Shown here piece by piece: positions 1 to 12,200 of a stretch of 64,000 nt of DNA (its first letter is position 1; each line of letters starts with the position of its first letter). The translations under genes and the position numbers were made by a program. The DNA lies in the NCBI RefSeq assembly GCF_022581195.2, contig NC_061459.1, positions 7,006,001 through 7,070,000 on the forward strand. The letters are read 5' to 3'. The notes below the pieces were generated by a model. It did not search any database. It saw only the letters and a list, made by a program, of their open reading frames with translations, and was not told the origin of the DNA. The stretch comes from Helicoverpa zea (taxonomy: Eukaryota > Arthropoda > Insecta > Lepidoptera > Noctuidae).

Positions 1-357
1 TTTACAGAACCCATTATTTTGTACAAATCAGTTAAAAAAAAAACATAAAAACAGCTTTAAGCAAATAATTTTAATAATCTTAAGATTGAGAACAACCTCT
101 ACATTGAGCGCTACGCCCGCCGCGTCGTAGCCGTAACCGCTACGTAAGTTTTACGGAGTCGTAACCTCGTAGCGCTACGACAATATGCTCGCACAGATTT
201 ATTCATGTTTCTTGAACGGTTAAGTATTTAAGTACCGTTTAACACTCAAATGTGGCTTAAATATACAGGATTTTACGATTATAATAGGCATTATATCGAA
301 ATGTCAAGTAAACGAAGAAAGAATGATGCCGTCGGTCAAACTTTTTTGAGTACTTAC

Positions 358-586
358 GTTGCAAATTCATGGATGGCGGGAAGATGTGATGGTTTCGCAT
401 GGCAGCGTCCTGCGGGCGCGCACACTGTGGTGGCGGAGGCTGGTAGCGCATGCCTTGGTATCGGTAGGCCGCCTGAGACATCTGGCCGCACGAAGCCAGC
501 TCGCCCCAGGACAGCTCGCCGCCGCCCGAGCCCAAACATCCTCCTTCGAAGCCGCCGCCGGCGCCGCTCAGGTATCCGTACTCCAT
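358..586 (-). CDS. Probable Phox2-type paired homeobox transcription factor, first coding exon (partial)
   Basis: This exon encodes 76 codons plus one base. It starts at the ATG complementary to 584-586, just after an in-frame stop (complement of 608-610), and ends at a consensus donor CAAC|GTAAGT at 357. The N-terminus reads MEYGYL, then a Gly-rich stretch, then ASCGQMSQAAYRYQGMR, and ends MRNHHIFPPSMNLQ. Vertebrate PHOX2A/B begin in the same style (M-[ED]-Y-S-Y-L, a Ser/Cys-Gln-rich segment followed by F-Q-Y-x-P-[IL]-R, then LRDHQ before the homeodomain). I therefore infer a Phox2 orthologue, a nuclear regulator of neuron identity. The homeodomain itself would lie beyond position 1 on this strand and is not visible, so another PRD-class gene is possible. 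GC content is far above the surroundings, as is usual for developmental-gene first exons. Confidence 0.6.
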
Positions 587-1080
587 GGCGTTCAGCAACA
601 ACACCGGCTATCTACCCAAACACCCTGACATGTGCTCCAACAAGACCCGGAATTAAAATTTTGCGTAAAATAACAATATAGTGGTGCGAAAGCGCCGCGC
701 CGCGCGGGGCGCGTGCGTCTTGTGTCGGAGGGAGCCACGCGAAGGCTCACAGCCGCATAATTGGATGAGCCGCGACTATATCGAATTATGCCGATTACAG
801 ATGGTATCGGATCCCAACGATAGTTTTTGCCGGCGCGGAGGACCGCGCGCTCGCCCCACTTGAAATCGAATGATAAGCCTAATTCAATAAGGACGATCCT
901 CGAGGACGGGGCGGGGCGCGCACCCCCGGCGGCCGGCCAATGGTCGGTGCCAGCGGCGCAGAGCAGCCACCTGATTGGTCGGCGCCGTACCCCCTCTCCG
1001 CGCCGTGACTCGGGGGTGCGTGTCACGACACTTGTCTACTTTTCTTTTCGCCGACAGTTCCTTTGTCATTGAGGAAAATA
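587..1080 (-). promoter_or_regulatory. GC-rich 5' flank and likely promoter of the Phox2-type gene
   Basis: Upstream of the start codon, the base composition switches from AT-rich to strongly GC-rich (about 690-1020). It holds a GC box GGGGCGGGGC at 908-917, a CCAAT box on the plus strand at 937-941 and a second CCAAT box on the minus strand (ATTGG at 974-978). I see no clear TATA box or conserved reading frame. This is read as the 5' UTR plus proximal promoter; the transcription start is not located. Confidence 0.5.
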
Positions 1081-1548
1081 AAAAAGTTGTAATTAACGAT
1101 CCAGGTAGGTACCTACTTAACGAATGACTGTAGGTAGGTATTTAATCTGCAACTTTGTTTCATAGAATAATATTTAGTTAATTAATAAAAAAGTAACGAA
1201 GCCAAAGTATCATTCATTAATTAAATATTTATACAAAAAATAACCACATTTAAAAAATATATATTTACCACACTTATATTTTTAGAAAGCCTCGTTTCGC
1301 ATTTTTTAAGCATGTTTTGTTTTTCGCATTACTTATTAAACTTTTAAGTTGTACGGACATTTTTTATACAGTTATATGAATGTATGATAAGAGAATAATG
1401 ATCACAGTAATCGGAAATTAAATTAATTAGCAAATATTTTTGTTTATAACACCAACATATTTACCTTAAAAACATTCCAGAAGCCAAACACACCAATTAT
1501 ATAAATCTGGAACCAGCCAGCGTAATAAAACGGAATCATTTCATTTAG

Positions 1549-2233
1549 TTTCGGTTCCTTTGGGATAACTCGATAACTGATAAAGTTCTTCAAGGGAACT
1601 CCCCGCGTGGTAAGACCCGGCCGAGACTACGACTGCGCGCTGAATAAGTAAAGACAAGAAATGCTAATGTGACCTTTCTAGCCTTTACGTTTTTAATTCT
1701 AATTTAGTTTTATAGACAAAATATTTGAAAGGGAAAGTTTTGAAACTGGCACATACTTAGGTCTATTAATTACCTCCGTATTTTTAATTGGACTGCTTCT
1801 AAAGTACCTAAGTATAGATTGGTGTGTGTGTGTGAAAAAAAAATATAATTGAACACTTATGATCTTAATTTGTAATACATTGAAAAAATCCTGATTTCGG
1901 TTCCTGAGGGATAACTCGATAACTGATAAAGTTCTTTAAGGGAACTCCCCGCGTGGTAAGACCCGGCCGAACCGAGACTACGACTGCGCGCTGAATAAGA
2001 AAAGACAAGAAATGCTAATGTGACCTTTCTACTTTCTAGGTTTTTAATTTTAATTTAGTTTTATAGACAAAATATTTGAAAGGGAAAGTTTTGAAACTGG
2101 CACTAGGTCTATTAATTACCGTCGTTTAATTTTAAATTGGACAGCTCCTAAGGTACCTAAGTATAGATTGGTAAGTGTGTGAAAACATAATATAACTGAC
2201 CACTGATGATATCATGATTATCTTAATTTGTTT
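1549..2233. repeat. Tandem duplication of a ~330-bp non-coding unit carrying clustered GATA motifs
   Basis: Copy A (1549-1873) and copy B (1895-2233) align along their whole length with an offset of 346 bp. Both begin TTTCGGTTCCT, continue through a run with three GATAA words within about 20 bp, then share CCCCGCGTGGTAAGACCCGG, a TTGAAAGGGAAAGTTTTG stretch and a GATTGGT plus GT-rich tail. They differ by scattered substitutions and small indels (for example a 4-base insertion after CCGGCCGA and a loss of about 5-8 bases near the third quarter in copy B). The duplication lies 0.5-1.2 kb upstream of the probable Phox2 promoter. It could be a duplicated enhancer or simply an old transposon fragment; no terminal repeats were seen. 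Confidence 0.75.
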
Positions 2234-5200
2234 TTAAAACTGCCGATGCCTTGAAATTGGCGATGGCATCCTGTGGTAGGAAGATGATGTAAGTACATAC
2301 ATATATCGATAAATAAGCATTGGCGGAATGCTTGGTGCTACAATGCTATGTTATTATTATCAATGAGACATCGATGCAGTTTTGAATTAAGTGTAATTTC
2401 TTGTACTACACTATAATTATACTATTATGTTAACAAAATTAATTATTAAAGTAAATCTCCTGTACTTTATTACTCTAACTTTTTTGCTCATAATAGCACA
2501 ATTTGCCCATGTCCACATAAAACAATTTTAAGTTTAATCGCTTATTGCAGAAGTAAAATCTTTTAAGTACTATCAATGGTAAAATATACGTAACAAGCAA
2601 TTGACCCAATTCCTTTTACTTAAAACTACCTTATGACTTTATACAGTTTTTAGAAAAATAAACTGTCCAATATATCCTGCACCTACATGTTCCTACATAC
2701 ATACCAGGAGCAGCGGGTGGGCTTACAAGCAGGGGATCGTGTGAGAAAATGACGCGTATAATATTCACAATATTGAAATTACTGCGAGTCAAGTCCTTAG
2801 GGACGGCGCACGCGGCCGCGCTTGCGACACTCAGCCCGCTGCCTTATTTATTATTTATATTAATTACATTGTTGCTGCTGGCTGTTTTTTTTTTTTTTGT
2901 TTTGGTGTGGTATGTGGTGATTATTGTTTGCAATGTTACCTATTTATACTAATGATTTGTAGCATAGTTACCGGATTTTATTTTTTATAGCAAAGCAAGG
3001 AACACTATTTCATAAATAATTAATAGCTATTTTGTCTTAAATTAGGTACACATAAATATCTTCTATGTATCAATGAAACCTTTCTACATAACCCTTAAGA
3101 AAAAATGTTCCCTTAAGAAAGATATTGTTGAAGGGAATTTTAAATAAGGGTTAACTTTTATTTGTGTGTAAGGGATTTGTTTTTGACATTAATGAGAAGT
3201 CAGTAAAGTTAACATGGACCTAATTAATCCATTCATAATTACTGAACCTAACTAATATAATTTGACTTAAATACTGTTGAGACATACCCGTACTTACTCT
3301 ATAAGCGACATATCCCAACAATAGGACCACGACCTCTATGAACAGCACAATCGCATGCAATTTTCCAGGCCATAAATGAACCAGCTATCACCAAGACTTT
3401 TTGTTTGTTCAATTCCCACGTTAAAGAAAGCCACACTCCAGGAACACTTTATCATTACGGCAAGCAAAGTGCGTAGACAGGGGTAACGCAAATGGCGGGC
3501 ATTCTGCGCTTGTCGCGTCTCGCGGGATGAAAAACAACAAGGCTCCGCGGTAATATATGTGATCACTTAGCGACCTGCAATCAAACAACGACTGCCGCTT
3601 AGTTTTTCTCCTTTGCTGTCGACGAATGCCTTTTTCGTTTGTTTGTGTCTTTTTGCTAGTAGATTCTCTCAAAAATGTGCTTAGCGTAGTTTCTCAGAAC
3701 TTGTAAGAGAAGCATAAAGTACCTACATAGGTACTTACGTCCATTGAATTTACGTTTCATTACATGACTTTTCTAAAACAACTTTGGAACCAACAAAACA
3801 CGTTATAAATAAGCTTCGCCTATATCTTCTATATCGATCAAATCTCGTTGGAACAGAAGATGTTCCAAACAAAAACTTTAACCCAGCTGCGAAACAGTTG
3901 ACACCTAAGTAGTGAAAAATAGCATCATCTAAACAGCGTCAATATTTCAACATAACCCAATTAAATCCAAAATCATAATCCCAAAACCAAAACTAAACAA
4001 TGTAAATACAATTTCGACCTTGACACACCAAATCAGTTGAAGACAAACAGCCTTAGCTAAACATTGCATGTATTTGTGGACTTGTCGTGGCTCGCAGTCT
4101 GAGGCCGCGGCATCTAATCTGATAATGCGTCGGCTATGGGCGGTGTGCGTGCGTCACTCTCCACTTACCCTCGGCTAATTCGATTTGCGCCCTCCCGGCC
4201 ACATGCCGAGCTGCATCGCGACTGTCCCCGTACACACGCGTACATATTTTTAATTAACATTTTCGTTGCTGAAATATGGATGGTTTATGGGCAAGCTACA
4301 GGTAAACCGAAAGCATACGCTTTTTGAAACAGATTTTATTCATCTTACGGCTCATCTGAACTCAGAGATTCTGAAGCGAGAGGATGACATACTCAGGAAT
4401 CCCTATGTAGTGGTGAATTGTAACCAAAAAAACATTCAGTAGTTTTCAAACTTAACATAAACAGAAAGACAGTCGGAGAATTTGGTTTATAATGAGTAGT
4501 GATGTAGATAGACTGTAAAACTGTGTGGGACCACAAAATGTAAACAATATAACAACCGAGCCGTCGCATCAAAAACTATTTCAACTACAAAATGCTGTAA
4601 CTAATATTAATGATCAAAACTTTAGAAATTTTAAGATAACGACCCAAATTAAATTAGTTCTATTTGGGAAATGTCATTGAGTTTATTTTCAGAAAACAAG
4701 AACTACTTATTCTGTATTTTTTTCAGACTGTCCCTAAATAAAGTTTGCCAAGACCTTATCAGGTTTTGTTCAATGAGGCATCAATTCCGGTCATCTCATT
4801 CCATTTATGAGGAGGCTGGATAGGTAGTTTACGTTATTGAGGCAGGTCTGAAAATAAACGATGCTTATAACTGCTCTTCCGAAGAAAAGATGCGGTTATT
4901 TTATCCGTATGAAGATTTTCTATAAGTACAAGACCCTTCAACATTGCAACTTATGGAACAAACTTTAACCACACATGAGATAATTCTGTATTCACGACAG
5001 CTATAATTGAAGACTCTGAGCAAGGCCTTTGACTGCAGTGCAGACGAGGGCAGGGTCCGGAGAGGCGGTGAGGCGCGCGGGGGACGGGGTGTAGTGCACC
5101 TGAGCCCGTGATTGATGAGCCTCACCCATCGCCATGATTGCGAGCTGACGCCGCCATTAACAAAGATCACGTGACGAATGTACTTGTGTACTACCTTAAG

Positions 5201-8200
5201 ACATGGTGTGACAATCACTGGTAATTGCGTATTCCCAGAAAATTAAGATTTTTTGGATTTTTATCAATACTTACTTACGTACGTAGATGTAGTGATAACC
5301 AATCTTTGGTTCAAAAAAGTTTGGTTGGAAAAGGCTCGGGAGATGGGGAGTGATAACCAAAGATATGTTTAGTTATGTACATCAAAAGATCTCCACATGA
5401 AACAGTTTGTTAATTCTGGCAGATTTACGTAAACGCCAATGCAAAGATCCGTCGTTTGTCTAATAAAACAAACCGCGTGTTTACTATCTGCAGTCCCGAT
5501 AGCTCTTTATAGTTAGCGTTAGATCAGTGAAGGGGAAGATTGGTCCTTGCCGGGACGGAGCAGGTCCTGCCGCGCTGCTTGTCAAAGTGGCCGCCGGCGT
5601 GTTTGAACAACTAATGAGCGGCTCCCGGGAGACGGCGTGTTTGCCCCGAAACGCCCCAAGCGCTCGCCTGGGTTTTTCGTACAAACGCCTGGGTTTGCCG
5701 AGGTCTCTCCCCCCACTGCCCTCACGGCACACTCCTTGTTTGCTCGCCACTCGGTGTCGTATCGGACTTTCGAGTGTAAATTGGAAATTTGTAGATAAAC
5801 CTACGTACATAAGGGATCAAGTATCAGGTAAATCGTCGCACCTTTGTATGTACAAACAACAATGTGCGAAATACCGCGTATGAACACTGATATTGTCTGA
5901 TGAATCTTATAGATTTTTATTTCGTGAACACAGAAAACTGGTCATCTATATGTATAAAACTATTTATTATCCTCCAAGTTTTATTTCAGATGTCTACTCA
6001 GATATTTATATCTATTATCATCACTTGAATATACGAATAATATTTAATACAGATCGAAATATACACAAAACGTTAGAACAATTAAAATTTTAGCCTATCC
6101 GTGACAGTAATTCGTCATCAAAATAAATTATGAGCACAAGTTTTATTCTATTTGAAAGCTCTCGTCAGTTACCATAACTGATTAATTAGGTAATCAGTAA
6201 TTAAATATCATCAAACCGTTTTAGTAACGATTTCCCACATGATACGTTACTTCTATCCAATAATAATAGATACCTAATTTTACAATATCCCCTGGGTATC
6301 AAGTTACACCTTAACATTTCATCGATATCAACATAAAATCTATTTTCCTAGACATCAACTATCGCACGGTAAAAATAAACGCAGACGAATTCACATTCAC
6401 TATTTATGTTTGTTGAACATTATCACAAACAAACATAGTCTGCTATGGCGAGTGTTAAAAATAAACAAATTCTTCACTGCTGCCCTCTGTGGACGCGGCA
6501 CTAAACTAAAATCTATAGATAGGAACACTACGAACGAGCCAAACTGTATGAGAAGCAAAAGCTATCCCTCGGGAACTCGAGAGCTTTAATAATTTTCGTG
6601 TTCCCGTATAGAGGGCGCCACTGCCACGCATTTTTGATGAACTTTTAAAGCTTTCAATGTGCACGTGGTAGCTTTTAATGCATTTGTTAATGTATGTAAG
6701 TAATGCTGTTTGGAATAAAGCTTCAGCGAGAAGTATAGAATATTGAAAATTATAGTCATAACTAACACGCGGTTTTCAGTAATACAATTTAAGTTATACT
6801 TTTCATTTCTGTAAAATACAGTGCAATGCATTAAAGCTCTGTTTGAAGTTTGATAAAGAACTGCGGATATAGTAGGCACAGAAAAAAAGCGTTGCTTCAC
6901 TTCTACCTGAAAGTAAATATTCTCCAAGCAGGTAGCCAACTCGACCTGTCCCTGTTAAAGACGTAAGTATTTGAAATTGTGAACTTTTAATTTGTTATTT
7001 ATTATACATACCTATCTAGTATCTACTTTTAAATTTAATGATGGACATTATTGTTTGCCTATTTTTAACTTTTTCTTCTTTTTCTTCATTTTTTTTTACA
7101 GAAAATATATTACGAGCACTGAAATCGGCACTGAAATATTACTGTTCTGTTAGGTAAGTACCTACTTCTTTAGCGTTCATAGTTTTAATACGAATAAATT
7201 CTACATTAGAGCTTTAAGAAATCTTTCATCAAACACCTAATTGTAGGTCTGTCCTAGTACAGTTTGGTTTATTTTCTTAGTAAGTATAATATAGACACCA
7301 TATTACCTTAAGGATTATGGTTTGCAAGGATGAGGTATCAAGATGAAACAGCGTTTCTACCGTGATGGACTTTTCAGCTAGAAGTTATGAAATCTGATTA
7401 CTAATATAATGACAAGGATACCCAGAATCTAGGTTTTCCTCATTTTCTAAATTAAAATGCAGAAATGTTTTTGGGGTTTGTTTTTATTTTAAAACTATAC
7501 ATTATTATATATGGCCAACCTATAAATTAAGCTGCACCATACACATCTACACAATAGGCATAATAATCATACGTACCTAACACAATCAATGTTTAAAACG
7601 AAATCTTAGCTACAAATGAACAATAGCTATACAAGCGACTGTATATCAAAACTTTCTCATAATTAAAACTTTTTAAGGTAGAAACTATAATAAAATTGAT
7701 TAATCTGTTGAACATGTTCATGATGAAACGATAACATGCCAAGCATGAATACAATTTTGTGTATCTATAGTCCGTCGTTTCTTCACAGGCTCCTGGCCTC
7801 TTTAAGTTGTAATATATTTTGTGTTTAGGTGCATATTCATACACTGATTAAATGCTATTATAACCAAGTAAAATATAAACAATAAATTAATTTAAATAAC
7901 AATGACAAATGACGTATCTACAAATGTCGAAATAGTAAACGTGGCATGTATGTAAACCATACTTCACAATTTTACATGTGCATTTCTTTCAAACATTCCT
8001 AAGCTGCTTGCCTAATTTAAATTCACAGTGATCTTAATGTTAATGGTTGCATGAACACTCATTTTTTTAACTTATATGTGAAAGTTACATTGAGTCGACA
8101 CGGAATAAATAGAGAGACTTGAAAGCTCACCCATTAATTTATTACAATTAGTAAAATTAACATTGCGTAACGTAACGCTCCGGTCGTCGAGAGCGCGCCG

Positions 8201-9254
8201 CGTACCCGCGCTCCATCTTACTGTGTGCTGGAGGTGCAAGTCTCTCCCTCACTCCCGCCACCCAATAAATACAGTTACATACTAATTACAAGCGAGGAAA
8301 TTTAATTGTCTATACATTAACTAACTGTGGAACTTCTCCCGCTCCAGTGATGAGTATTCTAACGCCTTTTGTAACAATTTTCCAAACAAACTAAAACATA
8401 CTAATTACCTTAACAATAATACTTATACAAATTAAATCTATACATCTAAATATTAAGTTTGGTCGAAAACAGGAATGTGTAAAACGTTTGACTAGAATTT
8501 ACTAAAACTTAACATCGACCTAAATAAATATTACAACATTTAACATTTTCACTCATTATCAGCAAATACTAAACACACCTCCCTCCGCGAAGAGGGACTA
8601 AATCAAATTGATTACAAAATGAGATCTTACTAGTTAGTACACAGTGACACACAAAATTATAAATACAAAATAATATATACATCGAATTTCTATTCTTCTT
8701 CGATTTGATCTTGCTTAATTAAGTTCTAACATTTCACACAATTTGCTAATGGAGTTCGTTTGTTTATTGTAAAAAAGTGATTTCAATATGTTCAGTCTTT
8801 CACAAACATTTGGAATCAATGGAGATCAAAAAGCAAAATATTTCTATTATAACGTTCGGCCGAACGAAAAAAACCTTAAGCAACTCGCATAAATGATTCT
8901 ATTTTACAATAAATAACATTAATCTACTCTAATGTTAATATTTTACATAAATAATTTGAGATCAATGAACAATAATTTCTTCTACATAAGTTTTCATCGA
9001 TATTGTATAAGAATTGACATCACTTCTTTTGGATGAAGGCTCTTTTTTTGCTTATCGACGGGATCTTCTTTTGTGAATCCAGGTGCACGAAGTAAAAAAT
9101 GTTCGTAACAATGCAATCCATACTTTCATAAACACTGCTCTGAGATCGTTTGGTTTTGGTTGTTAATTTTTGTACTATTTTCTTCACAGGTTATAGTGCT
9201 CCTTAAATGCAGAATAAACTGTTTGCAAAAAATACAAAGTAATGTATTTTGTTG
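2234..9254. other. Gene-free interval between the Phox2-type gene and cyclin D
   Basis: No protein that I recognise and no convincing RNA gene is seen here. The sequence is mostly AT-rich with GC-rich islands at about 5020-5160 and 5540-5780 whose short open frames have no recognisable content. Those islands may be regulatory DNA. The last ~1.1 kb (about 8100-9254) is the likely 3' UTR of cyclin D on the minus strand, although no poly(A) signal can be chosen with confidence. Confidence 0.6.
6480..6618. promoter_or_regulatory. Pair of CTCF-core-like motifs in divergent orientation
   Basis: On the minus strand 6480-6489 reads CAGAGGGCAG and on the plus strand 6609-6618 reads TAGAGGGCGC. Both fit the CTCF core YAGRKGGCRS exactly. 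They lie about 120 bp apart, point away from each other, and sit in the otherwise empty interval between two regulated genes. Short motifs occur by chance, so this is a candidate insulator only. Confidence 0.3.
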
Positions 9255-12200
9255 TTAGAAATGTACGTCTTGCACGTCTGTGGGTGTGTTCGGTAGTTGC
9301 GTCTGCTCGGGAGTGGTCTGCTTGTAGGGGTGCGGGTGCCGGGCGCGGGGCTCCTGCGGCTGCGTCTCGCGCGCCAGCACGCGCTCCACGTGGCGCGCCA
9401 CCAGCTCGGCGGCGGCGGACGGCGTGCGCGTCAGCGCGCACAGCTCGCTCACAGACATGCGCACTCGCAGCCCCCGCGCCGCCGCCGTGATGCACGCAGC
9501 AGCTATCAACGATGGCGGCACAAGCAGAAACTCCGTCTCTGTTGACAAATAATACAGACTTTATTTTCAATCCAATCACAGGCTCTCAATAATATTGAGT
9601 GTTGTTCGAATGCAAACTTAACAACATACACGCAAGCAGACTTTTAATAAGGTTGATTTTCAAACAGGTTTCTTGTTTACAACTTTTTATATCGAAATTA
9701 AGCTTCTAGTGAGGACGCAGGCGCAGGTAGAACATGCACATCTGTTGCGAGATAATTGCCGCGGAGTGCGGACAGGTGGCTCGGACACCTTGCATCTCAG
9801 TCCGACCATCCGCTATATGGCGTACATTATTAGCATCTTATAACTTAACCTACATATCGACCAAGATCAAGCATACCTATCTAAAAATAAAACTAGTGAA
9901 GTCAAACAAGATAACTTATAAGTAACAATATAAGCAAAAAAAAGTTTCGACCTTCGTCGTCGAAGTAAAAAAAAAGTCGTGTTACATTTTGCACAATACC
10001 AGAACTCTTTTGTTATAGTTGAGAATAAGGAAGGAGAACAGCTGCCCGATTTGTGCATTGCGTCCCCGTCTGCATCTTTGTGTGTACCTACTCCGGGACA
10101 ATAGCTCGGGAATAATGGTAATTTACATCTTAAGTCGTCTAGCTAAGGGCGCAGCTGCATTTCGCTACGAAGGAGGGACTCTATTGTGCGATTTGAAAAT
10201 GTAACTTCGATCACAAGGCGACTAATCAATATTATTTGCTGCCGATTACGCCCTTCCATTTTGCACAAACGGTACGAATTGCTCAATCAATCGCAGTATA
10301 AATTATTAAACATTTGTATAATGATTAACATATTCCTAACGGTGTTAGTCATTGGAGCGTCACAAGTCAATACAGTATAAACTTCAAGTTGCTTTGGGTG
10401 TACGTACGACGTCAGCCAAGACGGCAGATGTGAGGACACCTGGCGCGACCCTTCCGCTCGCACCTCCGCGAACCACGCCGCCACCGCCGGGTCAGTGGCC
10501 ACCTACTACATGCACCCTTCTTTACTCTATCGTGCCCTTATACACGTCGTGACCATTCCTTAAGAAAAACAATATCGCTACACGCGAGCGCGTCATAATT
10601 TTAATCAGAAAAAGTGCCCACACTTTATTAATGTAACTCAAGCTCACTAGCTTATTACTAGCAGGTCAATGAATCCAAGCTAGGAATGAACTTTAGGTCC
10701 GTTGCAGACGTTACACTTCCTGAGCACCGTGCATGTCACCTAGCGCTTGTTAATCACTATAATACATGAACACGCAACGGTGCACGTTGCATACGTGTGT
10801 AAACAGAAAGGTCGTTGTTTAATGTACATTTCTATGGACCAGTGGCTTATTAAAAATCAAAATGGTTCGCGAGTCGGGTATCAGGTCTGATCTGGTCAGC
10901 GTGAGCAGCGGTGCGTCACGATCCGTTGCGCGACAGGTTGCCTGTCAGTTGGCGCGCCGACATCTGCTGAGCAGCCCACGCGACTGCCAGCGACCCGAAG
11001 ACTTTACACCCCCGCGTCTTACCCTTCTAATTACCACAACTGCATTGACATAGACCGTACTCAACAGACATCGAGGACCGTTAAGTTCCGTTTGAGAAAC
11101 CCGTCAGTCCCACCCTAATAGTGAATCCTGCCAAACCTAACACAAATAGAATGCAAAAATGCAGGGGTTGCAAATAGTTTTGTCTAATTGTGCGTTAAAC
11201 TGGTTTATGGTAAGTTATCATTTTGCAAATGCATGACAGATTTTATGGCTTATTTAAATATGTTTCAGGTTTGATCAAATATCAATGATTTTTAACATGT
11301 AATCTGAATTCATAATATTTTTACTAACATTATAAGGCACTTAATTTATTATATCCGTTTTGTTAACAATAGGAATCAAGCTATTATAAGGCATTTGGAT
11401 CGGATGTTGAAAACGGAAGCCCAAATCTCGCAAGGTAAACGTTAAAATTGTGTTGGAAGGAGATGTACGGCTTATCGGGTTAGATAGGGTGGTATACCGC
11501 CAGGTGCGCGCCGAGACGGCTCTTTGTCGCGAAGCTTTTGTCGAGACTTTGGGACAGGGATTCTGGCGCGGAACAATGGCCGCGGGACGTCTTCGTGTAT
11601 TGTCCCCGAGTCAGCTGGCGCGGTCGCCAGGCGCTCCCCTGCGTACGCGCCGACTAGTCTCATAAGTCACTGTAACCGTGACACTACGCCAAGAAATTAG
11701 TCCGGTCAAACTGCACATACTGCTCTTTACAAATCGTTTTGCCTGAACTAATAATACCATGTTGCCGTAAAAAGTTTTACGGTTATGAGATTGGATCCAA
11801 TTTCGAATATTGCTTTCTTAGCAATTATGATTGTACTAATTAAAATGCCTTGTAAAAGAAGATGAAGGAAGTTTGGGGGTCAAGTAATGTTATTAACCCT
11901 TTCACACCTCGGGTAATGCACGATCAGTTACCGGCAATTATGCTACTTCCGGCGACACCGACAAAACTTGACGCCCCGCTACACGAAACGTTTCTGTTTA
12001 CAATACTACTTAATAGATGCAACTGATAGTTGACCTGGTGTCACGTTTACGCAAATAATATTCATGAATCGCACAATAGTATCGCCCATTACAAACTTTC
12101 AACTAAACTCGTAACGAACAGGAACACTTCGGTTTCTCCATGTCATATTTAAAAAGCTTGCCTATTACCACATGATTGCCTGCCTTTTACTCATTGCATC

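Noticed and set aside
592..1026. A 144-codon minus-strand frame upstream of the Phox2-type exon
   Set aside because: Arg-rich, driven by GC content, and it ignores the Phox2 frame; treated as 5' UTR/promoter.
5281..5390. TCTTTGGTTATC on the minus strand, like the start of miR-9
   Set aside because: The match stops after the seed region and the expected partner arm is absent; the same words occur as a nearby direct repeat.
5484..5883. Open frames of 108-118 codons on both strands
   Set aside because: No recognisable domain; both strands open because the patch is GC-rich.
9242..9545. Plus-strand open frames overlapping the last cyclin D exon
   Set aside because: They are shadows of the GC-rich coding exon on the other strand, with Arg/Ala-rich low-complexity content.
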